Shown piece by piece: positions 14,645 through 25,700 of a DNA stretch of 64,000 nt. The notes below the pieces were generated by a model. It ran no database searches, was not told the origin of the DNA, and was given only the letters and a program-made list of their open reading frames with translations. The first letter of the stretch is position 1. The number at the start of each line of letters is the position of its first letter. The DNA is from Haliclona indistincta (taxonomy: Eukaryota > Porifera > Demospongiae > Haplosclerida > Chalinidae): contig OZ024790.1 in the NCBI GenBank assembly GCA_964017065.1, forward strand, positions 11,048,403 through 11,112,402. Direction: 5' to 3'. The position numbers and the translations under genes are program-made.

Positions 14645-16135
14645 ATGCAGCTCTGCTCAGACAGTATGCTGTTACTGTGCTACGTCGGCTTGCTCAGTCT
14701 CTCTATGCCAACTTTTTCGGCTCGCTGTCCTACGCAAGAGAGTGACTATGATGCCGATGTCCTAATACTTGGTGCTGGGATGTCTGGGATTAGCGCTGCA
14801 AAGAGTCTGCACGAGAATGGCGTCGACAATTTCATGATTATCGAGGCTCGGGATCGCATTGGTGGACGAATGCGTAGCAAAGAGTTTGGCGGAATTAGAG
14901 TGGAACTTGGAGAGCAGTGGATATTTGGAATACACTTACCACAAGATCCTCCGAGTCCCTTTAGTGATCACAATGATATTCAACGACTGATTGAGCGATG
15001 CGGTATCCGGGGACTCAACCCAAGTGCAAACGAAGCACATGCTTTTTATGATGGTAAACAACGTATTGACAAAGATACACTGGATGTGGGCATGTATGAA
15101 TTCCTCAACGTCTCAGGTGCAACTCTGAAAGAAGAAATGATGACAAGAATGAAAAAGCAGCTCCCCGATATATCCGTCCGGCAAGCACTTATTGATATAG
15201 GATGGGTACCTGATACACCATTCAAGAAACTCATGGAATGGGACTTCGTTGACTTCTACTACCAGCAACTTCCAGAGACTGCTTCTCTCTTTAGAATTTT
15301 CAGCAAACAGGACGAAAATTTTGGTCAAGATGTGTTTATCATTACTGATCAGCGTGGCAGTGAACACTTGATCTATTGCATGGCTGAAGACTTTGGGCTA
15401 GCACCTCATGACCCTCGTCTGAAACTGGGCACTAGAGTCTATCGTGTACGTAATGGTGATTCATGTGTGTGTGTTGACACTGTGAGCTCATCGCTAGAGA
15501 GAAAGACTTATTGTGGCAAGCGTGCACTGGTCACTTTTAGCATCGGTGTACTACAATCACCATTGGTTCAATTTGTTCCTCGTCTCCCTCGATGGAAACA
15601 AGAAGCCATCAACATGTTCCGTATGAATCACATACATCGACTCTTCTTAAAATACAAGGAACCGTTTTGGGACAATGTCACGTTTATTGATCGTTTGGAT
15701 GAAGTGAAGGGTCGATATCCAGCTTTCCAACCTCTTGACTACTATCGTTACAATATTTCTCAGTCAGCACATGTCATCGTTAGTACAGTGATTGGTGAGC
15801 AAGCTGAGATCATGGTCAAGCAGCCAATTTCAGAGATCAAGCATGATGTAAAGAAAGTGTTTGAAGAGATGTATCCAGATGCAACGATACCAGATCCTGA
15901 AGATATTCTTGTCACTGATTGGAAAAATGATGCACTGTATCTTGGCTCAGCTCCAAATAAAGCTATAGGAGCAACAGACAGTACGTACAATATTCTAGCA
16001 GCTCCTGTTGGTCGATTGTTCTTCAGTGGAGATGGAATGGACAAGGTGTACAGTGGACAGCTTCATGGCGCTTACTACAGTGGAGTCAATGCAGGTCTAG
16101 CCATAGCCAACGCCATGGAAACAGATCAATTGTAG
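14645..16135 (+). CDS. PAO copy D: secreted FAD-dependent polyamine oxidase-like enzyme (mosaic copy)
   Basis: 496 aa from the ATG at 14645, the same start as copies B and C. An upstream in-frame ATG at 14555 arises from a point change in the spacer and would add 30 residues ahead of the signal peptide, so I do not use it. Motifs are intact ([62 protein letters not shown]). Its N-terminus and 5' spacer are of B/C type. The segment SLFRIFSKQDENFGQDVF resembles copy A. The C-terminal tail (ANAMETDQL) and the 3' flank resemble pseudogene F. This patchwork points to gene conversion or unequal exchange. Confidence 0.9.
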   Translation: MQLCSDSMLLLCYVGLLSLSMPTFSARCPTQESDYDADVLILGAGMSGISAAKSLHENGVDNFMIIEARDRIGGRMRSKEFGGIRVELGEQWIFGIHLPQDPPSPFSDHNDIQRLIERCGIRGLNPSANEAHAFYDGKQRIDKDTLDVGMYEFLNVSGATLKEEMMTRMKKQLPDISVRQALIDIGWVPDTPFKKLMEWDFVDFYYQQLPETASLFRIFSKQDENFGQDVFIITDQRGSEHLIYCMAEDFGLAPHDPRLKLGTRVYRVRNGDSCVCVDTVSSSLERKTYCGKRALVTFSIGVLQSPLVQFVPRLPRWKQEAINMFRMNHIHRLFLKYKEPFWDNVTFIDRLDEVKGRYPAFQPLDYYRYNISQSAHVIVSTVIGEQAEIMVKQPISEIKHDVKKVFEEMYPDATIPDPEDILVTDWKNDALYLGSAPNKAIGATDSTYNILAAPVGRLFFSGDGMDKVYSGQLHGAYYSGVNAGLAIANAMETDQL

Positions 16136-17040
16136 TGTATAATAAACTGGCCTCCAAATTAGTTAGTGTTTTGCCTTTAGCTTTGTATTGTTCAACAATA
16201 ATTATTTTTTAGCTAACAATGTCATTCTATTTTGTTACTAAAGGTGGTAGTGATTCACTAGTTCTACTGGTACTACTACTAGTGGTAGTAGTCCGACGAA
16301 TTCTGCTAGTACTGGTCTTGAGATTGACGGCTGCCAAGGCTTCAAGGGACTTCCCTCTTACATCATCATACTTCTCTTGTAACTATAATACCATGCAATG
16401 TCAAAAATAATTTCAAGGTGTAAAATACATTAGCTCACCCCTTTCAAGAGTTGCTTGCTCTCTCTTTGTGTGATTTGTGTTCTGTTTTGCACTCCTGCTC
16501 GAGTTGGCGGCTTACTGAGCACATCGGCTGCAAGACAGTGAGAAACAGCATTAATAATGACAAGGGTAAGAATAACTATTACCAAGGTTAGCCTCTACTT
16601 CAGTGCACTGTGCCTTGATTTGATCCAAGACCTGGTTGACTTTACTGACTGCTACGTAGATCAGGTCCTTCCTCTTCAACCAGCGGGTCTGTGAATTGCG
16701 GCTATATCGCTTCTCTGCGCAACCAGACTCAACAATTATGAAAATAATAGTCATGAATAGTGTTTTGTAGCTCACTGTTAGTGTGATGGTAGTATAGTCA
16801 CTGGCGGTAGCTTGCAGTGTTGGATGCAGTAGAGCTTGCTGCAAAGCTCGTGTGCACCTGTACACGTCTACATGTACAGGAGAGAAAAGAGCACCATCAT
16901 TGTTGTAACATTTATAAGATGTTGAGATTGTAGCTATGCAGCCTGCATTGTAACGCAGTTTTTTTAAGTATTCAGAATATCGTATAGCACCACGAACAAT
17001 TTCAACATCCACGACTTTATCCCAGCTCCCTCAAGTTCTC
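16136..17040. other. 3' flank of PAO copy D, shared with the flank of pseudogene F
   Basis: From AACTGGCCTCCAAA onward it matches 53724-54740 (including TTCTACTGGTACTACTACTAG and the CTCGAGTTGGCGGCTTACTGAG block). It contains no supported gene; ORFs here are unsupported. Confidence 0.7.
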
Positions 17041-17456
17041 ACCACCCTACAAGAGCATCCCAGTCTGGAAAATTAAAAGTTCTAAAATGCGAAGCAGTCT
17101 CTGGAAGTTGCTGGTAGAAAAAGTCAAAGAAGTCCCATTCCATGAGTTTGTTGAATGGTGTATCAGGTACCCATCCTATATCAGTAAGTGCCTTTCGGAT
17201 TGGTACATCAGGAAGTCCTTTCTTCCTCCTCTTTGCAGCTTCTTCAATCACAGTAGCTATGGTCAAATTGTCAAACTCGTGTACACCCATCTTGACTATT
17301 TCATTGTCAATCAATTTTCCATCTACGTCATGGAATGCCTTGGATTCATTTCTGTTAGGATTGAGTCCCGTGATACAACACCAATCAATCAGTCGTTGAA
17401 TATCATTGTGATCACTAAAGGGACTCGGAGGATCTTGTGGTAAGTGTATTCCAAAT
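17041..17456 (-). pseudogene. PAO fragment E, inverted and truncated at both ends
   Basis: On the minus strand it reads from GIHLPQDPPSPFSDHND through KRRKKGLPDVPIRKALTDIG and WVPDTPFNKLMEWDFFDFF to PETASHFRTF, then diverges. This covers only about 120 residues of the enzyme's middle. It is of the F/G subtype (RRKKGLPDVPI) rather than A-D. The 5' side stops a few bases before the pogo-like terminus at 17465. It has no FAD-binding motif, so it is non-functional. Confidence 0.9.
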
Positions 17457-17766
17457 TACATATACAGTGCAACCTCGATTATCCGGACCTCGATTATCCG
17501 GACTAGCTGGAGGAGCTTGTTTTCGGATAATTAGATATTTGGTATGTACAAAATTCTATGAATATAATTAGCGCTTACATTGTTACACGTTATGAATAAT
17601 TATAATTAACGGCCACGCTGCTGTTTGCTCGTTGTTTTCTACAGTTCTGTAGCCAAGCGGTCTGGTTTATTTCACCTCCCCACGGTAGGAAACAATGTTT
17701 GCATAAACAAGAGAGTGCGATCTCAACGATCTAAGCCTCTACTGCCATCGTTCGGATGCTTGTGAA

Positions 17767-18373
17767 TAGTCTCGTCCCCAGACCACACCCTCGCCTGTCG
17801 CGAGAGAGGGTCTGGTGACTTTAGTCGATTTTCTTGGGCCAGGAAGTAATATCTTCCCTGGAATGTCTGGGAAAGAATCTGATTGGTCAGAAGGCCAACT
17901 CTTACGTAATACAAACCACATCGATAGAATGATGGCGTTGAAGATACCTAGACATGACTGTAGTCTTATGCCTGATGTTCTCGACCGCGTATAATCATAG
18001 CTGCATTTGTCAGCATCGGTTATGAAAGTCCGACAGACGATCAGCGTCTTGCTATTACTGAGTTTAATTTGTCAAAGGGAAAGACGTTTTCATCTGCCTC
18101 CCGACTGGAGAAGGCAAGAGTCTGTGTTTTGTTACTCTGTCTGCTGTCTATAGACGTCTTCGCCTTCTTAGATTGTCTCCCTCGTCTAACGCGCAACTAC
18201 ATACGATACCAGACACTTGTGTGTATGATCGTGTAGCAGCCATTTACTTATACGGATTCATTAGTGTTACGTAACTCTCGTACACGAAAAGCCCAAGAAA
18301 GTGCAACTAAAGTCACCAGACCCTCTCTCGCGATAGGCGAGGGTGTCACCGGTGTGGTCTGGGGACGAGACTA
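17767..18373. mobile_element. 607-bp MITE with TAGTCTCGTCCCC termini and 9-bp duplication
   Basis: Inverted ends TAGTCTCGTCCCCAGACCAC (17767) and the complement ending GGGGACGAGACTA (18373). An inner inverted block CCTCGCC..CGCGAGAGAGGG is also present. The direct repeat GCTTGTGAA flanks it (17758-17766 and 18374-18382). The 8-9-bp duplication fits hAT or Mutator-like origin. ORFs within it are shadows. Confidence 0.85.
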
Positions 18374-18477
18374 GCTTGTGAACGGCCGCCATTTTGATTT
18401 TCGTTATCTGGACTTTTTCGGCTATCCGGACGTACGTATAGAAATTTCGGTGGCCAAAGCGATAAGGACTTGTCATC

Positions 18478-19505
18478 CCGATGCAGTCTCAGGTCATGCA
18501 CTCTCAGGCCAGTGCCACGCCCATCAGATGCACTCTCAGGCCAGTGCTACGCCCACCAAACTTCCTGTCGAACACATGACCAGCGCATGGTTCAAGTCGC
18601 CTTCTCGTGATCTATAGATAGGCCGGGCTCACAGCGTGCTCAACCTACTGCAATGTCTGTGGCACTCTGGATGATGACTACTAGGCCGGAACTGTATCGT
18701 GCACTGGCTAGCTGCCACACATGCAGTCTCCACCGTTGAGTTGCAAAGCCAACCCAGACCTGTCCTCTATTGATGCACTCTCAGGTTAGTCTATCCACTC
18801 TATCAGACCTGTCATCTCTTCATGCACTCTCAGGCTAGTGCATTCTATCAGACCTGTCATCTCTTGATGCACTCTCAGGTTAGTGCATTCTATCAGACCT
18901 GTCATCTCTTGATGCACTCTCAGGTTAGTGCATTCTATCAGACCTGTCATCTCTGATGCACTCTCAGGCTAGTGCCGCTTCTTTCAGACCTGTCATCTTT
19001 TGATGCACTCTCAGGCAAGTCTATCCATTCTATCAGACCTGTCATCTCTTGATGCACTCTCAGGTTATTGCATTAATTCTATCAGACCTGTCATCTCTTG
19101 ATGCACTCTCAGGCTAGTCTCCATTCTATCCGACCTGTCGTCTCTTGATGCACTCTCAGGTTAGTCTATCCATTCTATTAGACCTGTTATCTCTTGATGC
19201 ACTCTCAGGCTAGTGCATTCTATCAGACCTGTCATCTCTTGATGCACTCTCAGGCTATAGTGCCGCTTCTTTCAGAGCTGTCATCTTTTGATGCACTCTC
19301 AGGCTAGTCCATCTGACCTGTCGTCTCGTGATGTACTCTCAGGTTAGTCTATCCATTCTATTAGACCTGTTATCTCTTGATGCACTCTCAGGCTAGTGCA
19401 TTCTATCAGACCTGTCATCTCTTGATGCACTCTCAGGCTAGTCCATTCTCTATCAGACCTGTCATCTCTTGATGCTCTCTCATGCAGGCTATACCAATCC
19501 ATTCT
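18478..19505 (+). repeat. Left subterminal satellite arm, about 45-60-bp units
   Basis: About 17 irregular units built on GACCTGTCATCTCTTGATGCACTCTCAGG with spacers such as CTAGTGCATTCTATCA. It starts with a unique head (GATAAGGACTTGTCATCCCG..) that is also found, inverted, at 31290-31610. Confidence 0.9.
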
Positions 19506-19744
19506 CTCAGGACACATCATTCCTTATTTTATGCCTGCGTGCCAAACATGTAGTATACCTGTCATAGGTTTTAGTCTGATTTACTCACACTATCAGTATA
19601 ACACATCCACTTTCTTCTTGCAAATAATTATCTATCACATTTTATTGAGTGTATGGTGTATATTAAAATGAGTGTATGGTGTATATTAAAATTAGACAAT
19701 ACATGTAGTTTGAAATTTTAAAATAATTATAAAACTATCCATAC

Positions 19745-22700
19745 AATGCTGTCATGATGTCTTCATTGGACATTTCTGGATTACAATTCATGAGTGCCAG
19801 TTTCATTGCCTGTTATGCATGACAATAATACATCACATGTAATTTGCATTTGCATGCTTACTGTTATTTTACCTCACGAAACAAAATGTCGTGGGCAAGC
19901 CGGAACTCCAGGTTTTCATCAGCATTAACCCTTTCGGGACTGAAATGTTGTCAAAAGACAACAGCTCATTAGTATTCATAATAATACAATTGCTAATGAT
20001 ATGCTAATGATATTCAGGCGGCTTCAAGTAGCGTGAAACCACCTGCTTTGTCGGCGCCAAGTCGGATCTTTTATCTTTACAAGCTTCCGCTGTCGGCGCT
20101 TTGAAGATCAAAGGGAAAACTGAGTGAACAACTCTTTTTTTTTTTTTTTTTTGAAGTGAAACATCAGTATTGTGCTTGTATGATCATCTCTGTGTGCAGT
20201 GCTTGCTGGCGCATAGCCGCGTAACAGCCATGGGTTGCGGGAAGCAAGCGCCAATGGTTAGTCCGTCGTAGACACTAAAATAGTGGACCAGAAGAGTCTA
20301 GTGACCAGCATGAGCTTCAAGCAACAACTACAAAGCTCTGGTAGCTTTAGAAGCATTGCCAGGCTTGCACATGGCAGCATAGAGCGCTAAACTGACTAAA
20401 GATGTAACACCAGATCATGGGTGATGCTGCAGACAGTGTGATCATGCCTAGAGTACTACAGGAGCGTGGTAGTGTTGCCACTGACCTAGTAGATGTCTCA
20501 GCAGAGAACCTTGGGGCTGTCAGTGAATGACATGCTGGTTTCAGCCGTCCAGGTGCTGTCTAGCGTTTCAAATGCAAGAAGGACTACAGGTGAATCGCTT
20601 GTCAGTAATTGTAAAGCAATTCGACACCTAAAATCGACTACAGAATCAGGCAAAGGTGGGTACAAAAGCACGCCATTTTCTAACAGTACCAGAGAAGAAA
20701 CCACACCTACCGTAATAACCACACCCTGTTACGCCCTATCTACAGTAGCCACACCCTATCAACGTGGTTCGGCTGTCGCACTGTAAGGGATAATCTTAGT
20801 TTTGTCCTGTAAGAATATATCTGTGCTTGTCTACTTCTAACCAACCAGAATAGGCTCTCTGCTACGACAACTACTTGACCGACGATCCCGGCGATCAAGG
20901 AACTGCTACCACGGAAGAGAGCGGCGACTTGACGACGACAACGACTCTACCAATCGGAAGAAGAAGACTGAGAAGAGGCTTTGATTCTGAGGACGAGTTC
21001 CATGAAGGTGCGGTATTGGCTACAGCATAACAATAGCATTAAGCTACTATAGGCTATAATAGCACGTGCTAGCATTATAGATAGCGTATAATAACCAGAC
21101 AGCATAACATAATAATAACTAGATACACGTGTAGCATAATAACAATAATAATAATAATAATAACCGCACCTTCATTATTAGGCCGTAGGCTATTATTTCA
21201 TTAGGCTAATACTCTCCGTAGTCTAGCTGTAGGTAATTTTGCTACTACTGATAGTTGCTACTAGGCTAACATACACTCCGTTGTCTAGATCTAGGTAATT
21301 CTGCTACTATAGCTACTGATAGTTGCTACTAGGCTAACATACACTCCGTTGTCTAGATCTAGGTAATTCTGCTACTATAGCTACTGATAGTTGCTACTAG
21401 GCTAACATACACACCTTTGTCTAGCTATAGGACAATTCCTACTGCTGATAGCTGCTACTAGGCTAACATACACACCTTTGTCTAGCTATAGGACAATTGC
21501 TACTGCTGATAGTGGCTACTATAGGCTAACGTACACACCTTTGTCTAGCTATAGGACAATTGCTACTGCTGATAGTGGCTACTAGGCTAACGTACACACC
21601 TTTGTCTAGCTATAGGACAATTCCTACTGCTGATAGTTGCTACTAGGCTAACGTACACACCTTTGTCTAGCTATAGGACAATTCCTACTGCTGATAGCTG
21701 CTACTAGGCTAACGTACACACCTTTGTCTAGCTATAGGACAATTCCTACTGCTGATAGTGGCTACTAGGCTAACATACACACCTTTGTCTAGCTATAGGA
21801 CAATTGCTACTGCTGATAGTGGCTACTAGGCTAACATACACACCTTTGTCTAGCTATAGGACAATTGCTACTGCTGATAGTGGCTACTAGGCTAACATAC
21901 ACACCTTTGTCTAGCTATAGGACAATTGCTACTGCTGATAGTGGCTACTAGGCTAACATACACACCTTTGTCTAGCTATAGGACAATTGCTACTGCTGAT
22001 AGTGGCTACTAGGCTAACATACACACCTTTGTCTAGCTATAGGACAATTGCTACTGCTGATAGTGGCTACTAGGCTAACATACACACCTTTGTCTAGCTA
22101 TAGGACAATTCCTACTGCTGATAGTGGCTACTAGGCTAACATACACACCTTTGTCTAGCTATAGGACAATTGCTACTGCTGATAGTGGCTACTAGGCGTA
22201 CATACACACCTTTGTCTAGCTATAGGACAATTCCTACTGCTGATAGTGGCTACTAGGCGTACATACACTCCGTTGTCTAGCTGTAGGTCATTTTGCTACT
22301 ATTGCTAGGCACTGCAATTTGTTGCTAATCTTTTGCCTGAGTCCTGCAGGCAATGGATCATTTTGCTGATCTGAATAGGAGGAGATGCTTCAACCGTTAG
22401 CGGACCAGGAAGAAGACGGAGCAGGGGGACTACTCGGTGTTGTTGCAGCTACAAGATGACGCCTAGAACTATAACCATTCACTGTGTACGTTGCAGTCTA
22501 TCAGCAAGCACTCATCAACCATGTAATTTCATTGACACTTTCACGCCTCCATTACTCCACTAACTGACATCTTTGTGCGTTGTGCATTCATCCTCATAAG
22601 TAGTATCACCATACGATCAGCATGTGCTGGCAAATTTTCAGTTTCACTTCCCCATGTTCACAAATAATCTTAGTTTTGTCCTGTAAGAATATATCTGTGC

Positions 22701-25700
22701 TTGTCTACTTCTAACCAACCAGAATAGGCTCTCTGCTACGACAACTACTTGACCGACGATCCCGGCGATCAAGGAACTGCTACCACGGAAGAGAGCGGCG
22801 ACTTGACGACGACAACGACTCTACCAATCGGAAGAAGAAGACTGAGAAGAGGCTTTGATTCTGAGGACGAGTTCCATGAAGGTGCGGTATTGGCTACAGC
22901 ATAACAATAGCATTAAGCTACTATAGGCTATAATAGCACGTGCTAGCATTATAGATAGCGTATAATAACCAGACAGCATAACATAATAATAACTAGATAC
23001 ACGTGTAGCATAATAACAATAATAATAATAATAATAACCGCACCTTCATTATTAGGCCGTAGGCTATTATTTCATTAGGCTAATACTCTCCGTAGTCTAG
23101 CTGTAGGTAATTTTGCTACTACTGATAGTTGCTACTAGGCTAACATACACTCCGTTGTCTAGATCTAGGTAATTCTGCTACTATAGCTACTGATAGTTGC
23201 TACTAGGCTAACATACACTCCGTTGTCTAGATCTAGGTAATTCTGCTACTATAGCTACTGATAGTTGCTACTAGGCTAACATACACACCTTTGTCTAGCT
23301 ATAGGACAATTCCTACTGCTGATAGCTGCTACTAGGCTAACATACACACCTTTGTCTAGCTATAGGACAATTGCTACTGCTGATAGTGGCTACTATAGGC
23401 TAACGTACACACCTTTGTCTAGCTATAGGACAATTGCTACTGCTGATAGTGGCTACTAGGCTAACGTACACACCTTTGTCTAGCTATAGGACAATTCCTA
23501 CTGCTGATAGTTGCTACTAGGCTAACGTACACACCTTTGTCTAGCTATAGGACAATTCCTACTGCTGATAGCTGCTACTAGGCTAACGTACACACCTTTG
23601 TCTAGCTATAGGACAATTCCTACTGCTGATAGTGGCTACTAGGCTAACATACACACCTTTGTCTAGCTATAGGACAATTGCTACTGCTGATAGTGGCTAC
23701 TAGGCTAACATACACACCTTTGTCTAGCTATAGGACAATTGCTACTGCTGATAGTGGCTACTAGGCTAACATACACACCTTTGTCTAGCTATAGGACAAT
23801 TGCTACTGCTGATAGTGGCTACTAGGCTAACATACACACCTTTGTCTAGCTATAGGACAATTGCTACTGCTGATAGTGGCTACTAGGCTAACATACACAC
23901 CTTTGTCTAGCTATAGGACAATTGCTACTGCTGATAGTGGCTACTAGGCTAACATACACACCTTTGTCTAGCTATAGGACAATTCCTACTGCTGATAGTG
24001 GCTACTAGGCTAACATACACACCTTTGTCTAGCTATAGGACAATTGCTACTGCTGATAGTGGCTACTAGGCGTACATACACACCTTTGTCTAGCTATAGG
24101 ACAATTCCTACTGCTGATAGTGGCTACTAGGCGTACATACACTCCGTTGTCTAGCTGTAGGTCATTTTGCTACTATTGCTAGGCACTGCAATTTGTTGCT
24201 AATCTTTTGCCTGAGTCCTGCAGGCAATGGATCATTTTGCTGATCTGAATAGGAGGAGATGCTTCAACCGTTAGCGGACCAGGAAGAAGACGGAGCAGGG
24301 GGACTACTCGGTGTTGTTGCAGCTACAAGATGACGCCTAGAACTATAACCATTCACTGTGTACGTTGCAGTCTATCAGCAAGCACTCATCAACCATGTAA
24401 TTTCATTGACACTTTCACGCCTCCATTACTCCACTAACTGACATCTTTGTGCGTTGTGCATTCATCCTCATAAGTAGTATCACCATACGATCAGCATGTG
24501 CTGGCAAATTTTCAGTTTCACTTCCCCATGTTCACAAATAATCTTAGTTTTGTCCTGTAAGAATATATCTGTGCTTGTCTACTTCTAACCAACCAGAATA
24601 GGCTCTCTGCTACGACAACTACTTGACCGACGATCCCGGCGATCAAGGAACTGCTACCACGGAAGAGAGCGGCGACTTGACGACGACAACGACTCTACCA
24701 ATCGGAAGAAGAAGACTGAGAAGAGGCTTTGATTCTGAGGACGAGTTCCATGAAGGTGCGGTATTGGCTACAGCATAACAATAGCATTAAGCTACTATAG
24801 GCTATAATAGCACGTGCTAGCATTATAGATAGCGTATAATAACCAGACAGCATAACATAATAATAACTAGATACACGTGTAGCATAATAACAATAATAAT
24901 AATAATAATAACCGCACCTTCATTATTAGGCCGTAGGCTATTATTTCATTAGGCTAATACTCTCCGTAGTCTAGCTGTAGGTAATTTTGCTACTACTGAT
25001 AGTTGCTACTAGGCTAACATACACTCCGTTGTCTAGATCTAGGTAATTCTGCTACTATAGCTACTGATAGTTGCTACTAGGCTAACATACACTCCGTTGT
25101 CTAGATCTAGGTAATTCTGCTACTATAGCTACTGATAGTTGCTACTAGGCTAACATACACACCTTTGTCTAGCTATAGGACAATTCCTACTGCTGATAGC
25201 TGCTACTAGGCTAACATACACACCTTTGTCTAGCTATAGGACAATTGCTACTGCTGATAGTGGCTACTATAGGCTAACGTACACACCTTTGTCTAGCTAT
25301 AGGACAATTGCTACTGCTGATAGTGGCTACTAGGCTAACGTACACACCTTTGTCTAGCTATAGGACAATTCCTACTGCTGATAGTTGCTACTAGGCTAAC
25401 GTACACACCTTTGTCTAGCTATAGGACAATTCCTACTGCTGATAGCTGCTACTAGGCTAACGTACACACCTTTGTCTAGCTATAGGACAATTCCTACTGC
25501 TGATAGTGGCTACTAGGCTAACATACACACCTTTGTCTAGCTATAGGACAATTGCTACTGCTGATAGTGGCTACTAGGCTAACATACACACCTTTGTCTA
25601 GCTATAGGACAATTGCTACTGCTGATAGTGGCTACTAGGCTAACATACACACCTTTGTCTAGCTATAGGACAATTGCTACTGCTGATAGTGGCTACTAGG

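Noticed and set aside
20493..20786. 97-aa ORF present identically at 26980-27273
   Set aside because: Its duplication reflects the duplicated P unit. No domain, and a reverse-frame shadow of similar length exists, so coding is not supported.
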